A DNA stretch of 5,503 bases, taken from NCBI GenBank assembly GCA_041481365.1, contig JBGPBS010000098.1, positions 1 through 5,503 on the forward strand, written 5' to 3'. Position numbers and translations under genes: made by a program. The stretch comes from DASPTR01 sp041481365. Lineage in GTDB: Archaea > Thermoproteota > Bathyarchaeia > Bathyarchaeales > Bathycorpusculaceae. Positions 1 to 5,503 of the stretch are shown here, in pieces. Every line of letters begins with the position of its first letter. Within the stretch, counting starts at the first letter, position 1. Under the pieces are notes generated by a model. It did no database searches. It saw only the letters and a program-made list of their open reading frames with translations, and had not been told where the DNA came from.

Positions 1-1192
1 CGGTGCTTGGATACATGTAGGTCGCAGTACCGAAGTCATTGAGAGCTGTCTGCTGGTAAGGTCCGTATAGTGCTTTGTCTGCGGCAGTGAGATCGTTGCG
101 CGCAGGGATGGAACCCTTGAGCGGGTTGAACGCGTTCTGTCCTTCTTTTGATCCGACTTCTCTCAGCCAGTTGAGAGAGTTTGCCGGATGCTTCACACCT
201 TTCGGATGTTCAAAGCAGTCAAGAACTAGACCGTACATGTTCGAGGTCCCAGGTACGGGGAACGTTCCGTAATCTTTGTTGTAGGTTGCGCCTGCTTTCA
301 GGAATTCTCCGTTAGCCCAGTCACCCATTATGTTGAACGCTGATTCATTGCTAATGACTAGTGCGGTTGCTCCGTCCCAAGTCAGGGTGGCATGATTTGC
401 ATTGGTGTAGTTCAGGTACTTGGCAAACGTCGTTAATGCATGTCTAAGCGTTGCATTGTTGGCATCAGTTACATTGCCATTTATGAAGTCCTGGTAGAAG
501 CCTATTCCCTCGCTGGCCATCATTTGTTCCAGCACGTGTGCCGCGGCCCATGGGCCCTGATCTCCGAGCGCTATCACAGAGAATTTGGAGTCAGACATTA
601 GAGTTGCGTTTTGGCCTAATTTGTCGCACGCCGCGAAGAAGGCATCCCAGGTTGTTATGGGGTAGGTTATATTGTTTGCATCTAGAATGTGTTTATTGTA
701 CCATACGACGTTTGCTCTGTGAATGTCTAATGGAACGCCATAGTAGTTACCGCTGAAGTTGACCATGTCCTTCACTACGGCAGGAAAGACGGTTTCAAAG
801 CCTTCGGAACTCCAAAGATCGTTTATTGGATCAAGGTACTCCCCATCTATGTATGGCTTCATTTCGTAGCCTGCGTGCACCTGGAACGCGTCAGGGGCTT
901 CCCCTGCAATAACGAGCGGTTTGATAACTGACCTGAACACGTATCCTGCGCCGCCCGCGACAGGGCTTTGGATCACAGTTACATTATATCTGCTCTGGAA
1001 AACATTGACAAACGCATTTATGGCTGCAGCTTCCCCGCCGGAAGTCCACCAATGGTAGACTTCAACCACATCAGCCGACGCAGGAGGCCTCGTGAAGTAC
1101 CACACTCCGGCTCCAACAACAGCACCTGTGATTATGATGGCTAAGAGTATCGCATAAGCTGTTTTCATTGCACCAGAATTCTTCTTAAACAT
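1..1192 (-). CDS. ABC transporter sugar-binding protein, family 1 (3' end cut by window edge)
   Basis: This frame runs open from an ATG at 1192 to the left edge, giving about 397 residues. It is a family 1 extracellular solute-binding protein of the glucose/mannose type, which captures sugar outside the membrane and delivers it to an ABC permease. A basic start (MFKKN) is followed by one hydrophobic helix at about residues 11-33, which acts as a signal or membrane anchor; there is no lipobox cysteine. Family-like stretches are VEVYHWWTSGGE (43-54), APDAFQVHAGYE (99-110), a GVPLDIHRANVVWYN stretch and FNIMGDWANGEF (286-297), followed by a TFPVPGTS motif. About eight N-x-S/T sequons suit an exported archaeal glycoprotein. 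The family usually has some 400-450 residues, so only the last tens are missing. The start is supported by GGTGATC just upstream; Met9 is a weaker alternative. Permease and ATPase genes would be expected beyond the left edge. The class is confident; the exact sugar is not known. Confidence 0.93.
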   Translation of the reverse strand, partial: MFKKNSGAMKTAYAILLAIIITGAVVGAGVWYFTRPPASADVVEVYHWWTSGGEAAAINAFVNVFQSRYNVTVIQSPVAGGAGYVFRSVIKPLVIAGEAPDAFQVHAGYEMKPYIDGEYLDPINDLWSSEGFETVFPAVVKDMVNFSGNYYGVPLDIHRANVVWYNKHILDANNITYPITTWDAFFAACDKLGQNATLMSDSKFSVIALGDQGPWAAAHVLEQMMASEGIGFYQDFINGNVTDANNATLRHALTTFAKYLNYTNANHATLTWDGATALVISNESAFNIMGDWANGEFLKAGATYNKDYGTFPVPGTSNMYGLVLDCFEHPKGVKHPANSLNWLREVGSKEGQNAFNPLKGSIPARNDLTAADKALYGPYQQTALNDFGTATYMYPST

Positions 1193-1194
1193 TT

Positions 1195-1201
1195 GATCAC
1201 C
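1195..1201 (-). promoter_or_regulatory. Shine-Dalgarno site of the sugar-binding protein gene
   Basis: The minus strand reads GGTGATC, two bases before the ATG. This matches seven bases of GGAGGTGATC, the complement of the conserved archaeal 16S rRNA 3' end. It supports the ATG at 1192 over the internal Met9 and suggests a leadered transcript. Confidence 0.6.
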
Positions 1202-1229
1202 AAGACATCTGTTTACTTGTTGATGTCTT
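1202..1229. promoter_or_regulatory. Operator-like inverted repeat over the binding-protein promoter
   Basis: A perfect 8-base inverted repeat, AAGACATC (1202-1209) and GATGTCTT (1222-1229), has 12 bases between its arms. The right arm overlaps the TATA-like box and the left arm covers the expected transcription start. A further AAGAC at 1233-1237 forms a second dyad with GTCTT (1225-1229). The placement suits a repressor blocking TBP/TFB or polymerase, for example a sugar-responsive regulator, but no regulator gene lies in the window. Confidence 0.4.
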
Positions 1230-1484
1230 TTTAAGACTTTCCTCTTGAAGCATCGACGTGACATTCCGCAGTGGATTATTCACAGTGTTGTCATAGAATA
1301 CACCGCAGTTCAAGATTGTCGCGATTGTAGAAAAGACCCCGCCCCAGTCAAAGTTGAATTCCAGAAGCCTGAAACGATGCTTGTCGACCACAATGGGGCC
1401 TAGCGTAAACTAGAAGTTCATCTGATCGTGTTAGATGAAGAAGATACAAGTCTTGAGTGGGAGGATGCTAGCGCGCGCTTCTAG
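1224..1484 (+). pseudogene. Possible broken reading frame with an internal amber codon (doubtful)
   Basis: One plus-strand frame is open from after a TGA (1221-1223) to a TAG at 1482-1484, broken only by an in-frame TAG at 1401-1403. Before the amber it includes HSVVIEYTAVQDCRDCRK and VKVEFQKPETMLVDHNGA; after it comes LEVHLIVLDEEDTSLEWED. The mix of hydrophobic and charged residues looks protein-like, but I recognise no family. The only early start candidate is a TTG at 1245 with no convincing ribosome site. It could be a remnant of a decayed gene or simply chance openness; the antisense frame is codon-aligned and also open, which weakens the case. Confidence 0.15.
1227..1240 (-). promoter_or_regulatory. 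TATA/BRE-like promoter of the sugar-binding protein gene
   Basis: The minus strand reads AAAGTCTTAAAAAG: a purine-rich BRE-like start followed by an A/T-rich TATA-like core. It lies about 35-45 bases before the ATG, so transcription would start near 1203-1210 and leave a short leader that still contains the Shine-Dalgarno site. The assignment rests on sequence resemblance and spacing only. Confidence 0.45.
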
Positions 1485-1525
1485 GTGCCCCTTCGTAATC
1501 TTTCGCGCCTTCTGACTTGGGGCAC
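1485..1525. repeat. Inverted repeat GTGCCCC/GGGGCAC upstream of the ATPase promoter
   Basis: A perfect 7-base inverted repeat has GTGCCCC at 1485-1491 and GGGGCAC at 1519-1525, with 27 bases between. The right arm directly abuts the A-rich promoter-like stretch of the ATPase gene. It could be a regulator site or a hairpin; the sequence alone does not decide. Confidence 0.35.
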
Positions 1526-1548
1526 AAGAAAAATAAAAACAAATAAAG
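1526..1548 (+). promoter_or_regulatory. Probable A-rich BRE/TATA promoter of the ATPase gene
   Basis: An A-rich stretch contains AAAAATAAAAAC (1529-1540) after a purine-rich AAGAA, in otherwise mixed sequence. It lies roughly 42-53 bases before the GTG start, which would put the transcript start near 1555-1565 with a leader of about 20 bases. It is the best TATA-like match upstream of the gene, but the motif is degenerate. Confidence 0.35.
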
Positions 1549-1581
1549 TGACTGGCCTAACATACGTGCAAGGCGAATCGC

Positions 1582-3696
1582 GTGTCTTTCTGCTTAGGTA
1601 GAGAAGTGGCGAATCAGTCTCCTGTCGAGTTGCCAGTGAAGGCTTTTCATCGTCATTTTATGGCTTTGGGAGGCAGCGGATCCGGCAAGACAGTGCTCTG
1701 CAAATGTGTGATGGAGGAGGCCGTTAGAAATGGTATCCCTCTGCTCATTGTTGATCCTCAGGGCGATATTGCCTCGCTTGCCGTGAAAGCACGCTCCGAA
1801 GAGGTTGAGAAGCATGGAACGTCGGTGGAGTTCCAAGAAGGGTTCTTTGAAAAGGCGAGAGTGGCGATATTTACTCCGGCCAGCAGCAAAGCCATTCCCA
1901 TCAGCGTTAACCCGCTGAAGTTTCCGTCTGAAGACACTTTCCGCGAGGAAGCCATCCTAGCCCTTGACATGACTGCCACATCGCTGACAGGGTTTCTGGG
2001 ATACGACTTAAACTCGGACCCGGGAAAAGGAGCCAAAGCCTACTTGTTCACGATACTGGAGCACCTGTGGCAGCAGGGACAAACGGTGAACGATCTGGGC
2101 CACATGGCTGACATAGTATTGAACCCGCCTTCAAGAATCTCAAGAGCTCTCTCCAATCTTGTCACACGAAAAGAGCCCCAGGAAATCGCCAGGAAACTTC
2201 GCTTTCTCACCGTGGGAACGCCGTCGCTCATGTTTCAGATGGGGGTTCAGATTGACATTGACATGTTCATGGATCGTAGCGATGGAAAGGTGCCTGTGAA
2301 CATTATCTATTTGAACACTCTCAGCTCGGCAAACGACAAGCAGTTCTTTCTTGCGACGTTGCTCAGGGAACTCTACGTTTGGATGCTGAAGCACCCTTCA
2401 GAAGATGTTCAAATGTTGTTCTACGTGGACGAAATAGCCCCGTACATTCCTCCGTACCCCAGAAACCCGCCTTCAAAAGAGGCGTACAGCTTCCTCTTCA
2501 AACAAGCAAGGAAATATGGGGTGGGACTCGTTGCTGCAACCCAAAACGTGACTGACATAGACTACAAGGCTTTGGCACAGGTGAACACGTGGTGCCTGGG
2601 CAGGATGATGACGACCCAAGACATCGCCAGAGTGCAGAGAATCATACAATCAATAGATCCACTGCGGGCCGACATGGTGTTGCAAAGACTGCCAAGCCTC
2701 AAAACAGGCGAATTCCTCATGCTTTCTTCAGACTTCTATGATGACGTAGTTGACTTTCAAGTCCGATGGCTCGTAACAGAACACTTAACCCTAGACGAGA
2801 AGGATCTCTCTCAGATTCTGTCGCCTGAGTCAAAGAAGTTCTTCGAAAAATACATGCCAAAACAAGAAGCAACAACGAACCCCGTCCCACTCATTCTTCC
2901 TCCTAAGGCCAGACCTGTCGAAGAACGAGTCCAGCTGTTCCTCAACTCTGCGAGGAGAGCCGTGCCAACAGACTCGATCGCTGAGAACTTGAAAGTCAGC
3001 ACTGAAGACGTGCAAGAGGCCCTCGGCTCCCTCGTCAAGAAGGGAGTCGTAGAAAAAGGCCGTGCTAAAGGCACTAATGAAACCGTGCATTGGCTGTCAA
3101 GATTCGGGTTCAAACCATCCGAGAACATCGTCGGAGAGGTCCTCACCATACCCGCAAGAATAAGCCAGGTGGAGGCCTCTAAAAAGGCAAAGTCCATGCT
3201 TGAAGGCGGACATTTCATCAAAAACGAAGAGATCTACGATGCAGAGTTCTCATACGTTCCTATCTGGAGAGTATCTGCCACACACAAAACGAAGAAACTC
3301 CTCTTCTTCACGAAAGAAGAACTTGACAAATACTACCTCAGCGCAGAAACCGGCGCCATAATGTCCCTTGAGAAAAAGGAAATACTCTTCCAAAAGCTCA
3401 TGACAAAGGGACCGGAAAAACTCAAGAGCCTAGATGACGACGAAGACGTGACCTTCATACCAAAACTCCCCGTCGAAGTGCAAGAGCTACCCAAAATAAA
3501 GATGGGAACAGACAGGATCTACCGAGCACTCGAACTGAAGCTAGGCGTCAAACCAGTCTCAGCCGAAATCATCCTGCTGCCACTATGGACGCTGAAAGTG
3601 AAACACAAAAAAGACATGGCCAAACGAACAATAGTCATGGACGCAGCAACAGGCCGCCTACTGCGGGGACACTTCCGCAGCTCACCAGAAGACTGA
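1582..3696 (+). CDS. HerA/FtsK-superfamily ATPase with winged-helix segment and duplicated C-terminal module
   Basis: This is a 704-residue cytoplasmic P-loop ATPase of the HerA-like (DUF87/COG0433) group, whose members form ring motors acting on DNA or protein. Walker A is GGSGSGKT (30-37), followed by LLIVDPQGD (54-62). Walker B is LFYVDE (279-284), QARKYG (308-313) precedes a sensor-like AATQN (318-322), and the core seems to end near residue 400. Residues about 444-505 look like a winged helix (AVPTDSIAENLKVSTEDVQE, then LVKKGVVEKG). After this come two similar beta-rich units: P560-I-W with SAETG (587-591), and P667-L-W with DAATG (687-691). Only 29 residues precede Walker A, so the HerA N-terminal barrel is absent. 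GTG at 1582 is the only usual start in the open frame, because a stop lies at 1558-1560; its ribosome site (AAGGCG) is weak. No nurA, mre11 or rad50 neighbour is visible. The substrate, DNA or otherwise, is unknown. T-ending codons fall from common at the 5' end to none in the last 86 sense codons. Confidence 0.9.
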   Translation: MSFCLGREVANQSPVELPVKAFHRHFMALGGSGSGKTVLCKCVMEEAVRNGIPLLIVDPQGDIASLAVKARSEEVEKHGTSVEFQEGFFEKARVAIFTPASSKAIPISVNPLKFPSEDTFREEAILALDMTATSLTGFLGYDLNSDPGKGAKAYLFTILEHLWQQGQTVNDLGHMADIVLNPPSRISRALSNLVTRKEPQEIARKLRFLTVGTPSLMFQMGVQIDIDMFMDRSDGKVPVNIIYLNTLSSANDKQFFLATLLRELYVWMLKHPSEDVQMLFYVDEIAPYIPPYPRNPPSKEAYSFLFKQARKYGVGLVAATQNVTDIDYKALAQVNTWCLGRMMTTQDIARVQRIIQSIDPLRADMVLQRLPSLKTGEFLMLSSDFYDDVVDFQVRWLVTEHLTLDEKDLSQILSPESKKFFEKYMPKQEATTNPVPLILPPKARPVEERVQLFLNSARRAVPTDSIAENLKVSTEDVQEALGSLVKKGVVEKGRAKGTNETVHWLSRFGFKPSENIVGEVLTIPARISQVEASKKAKSMLEGGHFIKNEEIYDAEFSYVPIWRVSATHKTKKLLFFTKEELDKYYLSAETGAIMSLEKKEILFQKLMTKGPEKLKSLDDDEDVTFIPKLPVEVQELPKIKMGTDRIYRALELKLGVKPVSAEIILLPLWTLKVKHKKDMAKRTIVMDAATGRLLRGHFRSSPED
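3661..3680 (+). other. Hairpin at the 3' end of the ATPase coding sequence
   Basis: CTGCGG (3661-3666) and CCGCAG (3675-3680) form a perfect 6-base stem. In RNA, two inner G-U pairs would extend it to 8 pairs with an ACAC loop. It ends 14 bases before the stop codon. It may mark the 3' end of the transcript or protect it, but it could also follow from codon choice alone. Confidence 0.3.
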
Positions 3697-3806
3697 AACT
3701 CGCCTGAAAGTTCAGAAAAGAAAACAGAGGGCCAGAGCAGATAGCGCCCCTCAGCAAACGGAATCAGAACATTTTCTATGAGAGCATCTGATTGTCACAG
3801 AAACGC

Positions 3807-3840
3807 TATACAAGAATGTACACATATACTGGCTTGTATA
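3807..3840. repeat. Inverted repeat TATACAAG/CTTGTATA
   Basis: Perfect 8-base arms at 3807-3814 and 3833-3840 enclose 18 bases that contain the palindrome TGTACA. With a 2-base bulge the stem gains CGC/GCG (3804-3806 and 3843-3845). Its A/T-rich arms resemble TATA boxes on both strands, but no gene starts close by. It could be a regulator site, a structured RNA stem or a relic of a small mobile element. Confidence 0.35.
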
Positions 3841-3914
3841 TCGCGTGCCAACTGAAAACACGACGGACTACTGGAACGTTGCAAGGACACAACGCCCTAT
3901 TTGAATGACCCCAC

Positions 3915-3960
3915 GGGCCCCCTTCTTTTTAAGGCTAAGACGGCCTCGTAAAAAGAGCCC
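3915..3960. terminator. Probable two-sided terminator between convergent genes
   Basis: CTTTTTA (3925-3931) pairs with TAAAAAG (3949-3955), and AGGC (3932-3935) pairs with GCCT (3943-3946) across a 2-base bulge and a 7-base loop. GGGC/GCCC can pair further out. The plus strand has T5 at 3926-3930 and the minus strand has T5 at 3950-3954. Archaeal polymerase stops readily at T tracts, so this symmetrical element could end transcripts arriving from both sides. Confidence 0.45.
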
Positions 3961-3987
3961 ACTCCCCAGTGCCTCACTCCTGAAAAC

Positions 3988-4003
3988 TTTCGGACCTCCG
4001 AAA
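3988..4003 (-). terminator. Palindrome TTTCGGA-N2-TCCGAAA downstream of the surface-protein gene
   Basis: This near-perfect 16-base palindrome lies about 60 bases past the stop of the minus-strand surface-protein gene. In minus-strand direction it is followed by GTTTTC, a short T tract. It may be the first stop or a 3' end stem for that transcript. The fully paired loop of two bases would be too tight, so a 6-pair stem with a four-base loop is more likely. Confidence 0.3.
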
Positions 4004-4064
4004 ATCAATAGTTTGCCAAAGGAACGCATCTTTCACAAATAATGAGATTTGCTCCGCACCCTTT

Positions 4065-5503
4065 CTATTCGCTTTCTCTGTGTTTTCTTCTATATGCTAT
4101 GGCTACCAGTAGTGTTGCCATCATGAATAGCATAACCACTGAAGCGGTTGGGAACTCTGGAATGACTGCGTAGACGTAGTATTGTCCGGCATTGTCGTTT
4201 GTTGCGCTGTTCCCAGCGCGGTCATAGGCTGTTATCCAGTACTTCACTACAGTGTCTGCTGATCGTCCGAAAATGGAGAACTCGTAGAGATTTGTGCTAG
4301 AATTAAGAGTCATCGGCATGTTCACCCATAGAGCAAGCCAGCTGTACGTGATCCTGACACTCTTTATGCCGCTCAATGAGCCAGAAGCATTAACATAGAT
4401 TGTTACTGATTGATCGGGTTGTATGTCTCCTTTTGGCGTGCGAGATATCGTTTCAATAATTGGATCTGATGTGTCCAAGACTATATTATCTGTGCAGACG
4501 CTGGATGTTAGTCCGGCATTATCCCCAAACTGACAATAAACTGTCCTTGTTCCATCGCCAAGCGTCAGTGACCAAGCCTTGGACGCATTGTACATTTCCC
4601 ATGTTGTCCAAGAAGCATTGTCGTTGCTGAATCGCAGCTCAGCCACGCCTGAGACATTGTCACTCGCGGTCAGACTCAACGTCGCAGAAGTGGAATTCGT
4701 ATAGGCTGCGCCATTGTTTATGAGGATGGAGCCTGTCGGCTTTGTCTTGTCCAGCTTGATTCCCGTCAGAATATGGCGAGCTTCTTCGTTTCCGGCCTTG
4801 TCAACGCTCCAGTATTCCAGTGTGTTGTTGACGCTCTCCGCAGTAATCTGAGGTTGTCCGTTTGCGGTTATGTTAAGAGTCGAGCCATGATTGATTCGGT
4901 AGAATGTTTCTAGCACGTCGCTTTCCTGGTCTGTGGCATTCAGGTTTATCATGAAGTCTACGTTATGCCATAAGCCATCATAATCGCCGGTTGTGATTGG
5001 CGGGGTCAAATCTGCCTGTAGGTCGACTGTGACTTTGTGGGTGCTTTGAGAGTATGTACAAGTTAAGATCCACGAATCTCCAGTTGAGGCTGTGGAGTAT
5101 TCGATTTGGTTGCCATCTATGTACACCTTGGTGTTTGTGATGTTCGTCACGAAGCTTTTTGCGACTGTGAGTTTGGCGTAGCCCATTGTGCCTGGGGGAC
5201 CGGTGACGTTGAAGCTTAGCTCTGAACTAGTTGTGTTGAACGCTAGCGCTGAGACTGTGCTGTTGGATTCTACACTGAGAATTTGCCTGTTCTGGTAGGG
5301 CAGGACGCTTAGAGTCACGTTGTTGCTTGCTCCATAGTGTGTTCCGTTTCCTGCCCATTCTACCTTGATCGTGAAGTAGCCAGTGGCAGATGGAGTCCAC
5401 TGGACGTAATAGTGTCCAAGATTGCCCGTGAGGCCTGAACCAAGTGGAGACCATGTTGTGCTTCCTTGAAGGTCATAACATAGTGCAACTTGTTCGTTCT
5501 CCA
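4065..5503 (-). CDS. Ig-like multi-domain surface protein with PEF-type C-terminal anchor (5' end cut by window edge)
   Basis: The frame is open from the right edge (first full codon at 5501) to TAG at 4065-4067, giving 478 residues. The GTG at 5318 is internal, because the coherent Ig-like sequence continues upstream of it. In order there are: the end of an Ig-like domain with YYVQWTPSATGYFTIKVEW, a module with SFNVTGPPGTMGYAKLTV and VYIDGNQIEY, a domain ending LEYWSVDKAGNEE, a domain with SGVAELRFSNDNASW and a GDGTRTVYCQFGDNAG stretch, and a last domain with KYWITAYDRAGNSA. The tail carries PEFP (about 448-451), a hydrophobic helix (about 453-470) and RRKHR. This matches the layout of archaeosortase-type sorting tails, and otherwise works as a plain membrane anchor. 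Fifteen N-x-S/T sequons point to heavy glycosylation outside the cell. A cysteine pair (YCQF and SSVC) could form a disulfide. The role is probably structural, adhesive or ligand binding; the missing N-terminal part may hold the active domain. Confidence 0.88.
   Translation of the reverse strand, partial: ENEQVALCYDLQGSTTWSPLGSGLTGNLGHYYVQWTPSATGYFTIKVEWAGNGTHYGASNNVTLSVLPYQNRQILSVESNSTVSALAFNTTSSELSFNVTGPPGTMGYAKLTVAKSFVTNITNTKVYIDGNQIEYSTASTGDSWILTCTYSQSTHKVTVDLQADLTPPITTGDYDGLWHNVDFMINLNATDQESDVLETFYRINHGSTLNITANGQPQITAESVNNTLEYWSVDKAGNEEARHILTGIKLDKTKPTGSILINNGAAYTNSTSATLSLTASDNVSGVAELRFSNDNASWTTWEMYNASKAWSLTLGDGTRTVYCQFGDNAGLTSSVCTDNIVLDTSDPIIETISRTPKGDIQPDQSVTIYVNASGSLSGIKSVRITYSWLALWVNMPMTLNSSTNLYEFSIFGRSADTVVKYWITAYDRAGNSATNDNAGQYYVYAVIPEFPTASVVMLFMMATLLVAIAYRRKHRESE

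Larger units (their letters stand above)
1193..1581. other. Divergent intergenic region without a confident gene
   Basis: This stretch separates the leftward binding-protein gene from the rightward ATPase gene. It carries the promoter elements of both, the inverted repeats listed separately, a 10-base palindrome AGCGCGCGCT at 1470-1479, and one plus-strand frame open except for an amber codon. A 64-codon minus-strand frame (GTG at 1391, stop at 1197) ends within the Shine-Dalgarno site of the binding protein. It has no ribosome site and no recognisable motif, and it contains the binding-protein promoter, so I do not call it a gene. Confidence 0.6.
3697..4064. other. Gene-free region between convergent genes
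   Basis: I find no convincing gene here: the longest starts give peptides of about 25-30 residues without a ribosome site, and no tRNA-like sequence is visible. The region holds inverted repeats and T tracts, namely CTGAA/TTCAG right after the stop (3704-3715), GAGGG/CCCTC (3727-3752), TATACAAG/CTTGTATA (3807-3840), the T-tract hairpin (3915-3960) and the TTTCGGA/TCCGAAA palindrome (3988-4003). Since both flanking genes end here, most of it is probably 3' untranslated and terminator sequence. Confidence 0.6.

Noticed and set aside
75..756. Two short plus-strand frames (75-272 and 538-756).
   Set aside because: Both are antisense to the continuous, family-matching binding-protein frame and have no recognisable content.
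1197..1391. Minus-strand 64-codon frame ending just before the binding-protein gene.
   Set aside because: The close spacing looks operon-like, but there is no ribosome site at its GTG, no recognisable motif, and the binding-protein promoter and dyad lie inside it.
1594..3221. Several minus-strand frames of 63-136 codons inside the ATPase gene.
   Set aside because: They are antisense shadows of a gene with clear Walker motifs; their translations show no domain.
3778..3855. Short plus-strand frame of 25 codons with several Cys and His residues, and a nearby ATGAGA...CTGA resembling box C/D elements.
   Set aside because: It is too short, has no ribosome site and overlaps the inverted repeat. 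The box C match is poor and no paired terminal stem is seen.
3697..4064. Search for a tRNA or CRISPR-like repeats in the convergent gap.
   Set aside because: There is no T-loop GTTCRA context with matching acceptor arms, and no direct repeats with regular spacers.
5316..5318. GTG as the true start of the surface protein.
   Set aside because: The frame continues upstream with 61 coherent Ig-like residues, and a signal peptide would be expected at a real start but is missing here.
5227..5454. Minus-strand 75-codon frame overlapping the surface-protein gene.
   Set aside because: It is out of register with the Ig-like frame, which is open through the same bases to the window edge.

Overview
The window looks archaeal, probably from an uncultured mesophilic-type lineage such as the Bathyarchaeia; that placement is inference from style only, since no rRNA or marker gene is present. 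The support is: an archaeal-type Shine-Dalgarno (GGTGATC) and TATA-like box before one gene, a HerA/FtsK-superfamily ATPase, and a sequon-rich surface protein ending in a PEF-type tail with one membrane helix and basic residues.

Layout: (1) bases 1-1192, minus strand, an ABC sugar-binding protein cut by the left edge. (2) 1193-1581, a divergent intergenic region holding the binding-protein promoter with an operator-like dyad, a doubtful broken reading frame, a GTGCCCC/GGGGCAC inverted repeat and a likely promoter for the next gene. (3) 1582-3696, plus strand, a complete 704-residue HerA-like ATPase with a winged-helix segment and a duplicated C-terminal module. (4) 3697-4064, a gene-free region between convergent genes with several inverted repeats and T tracts, probably a two-sided transcription stop. 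(5) 4065-5503, minus strand, the C-terminal 478 residues of a multi-domain Ig-like surface protein cut by the right edge.

The three genes do not form an operon. The binding protein would capture a sugar outside the membrane and pass it to permeases lying off the left edge. The Ig-like protein is a cell-surface structural or adhesive protein. The ATPase is intracellular and stands alone. Its notable points are the near absence of sequence before Walker A (no room for the HerA barrel), the added C-terminal modules, and a strong loss of T-ending codons from its 5' to its 3' end. I see no CRISPR array, tRNA, rRNA, transposase or clear defence cassette.
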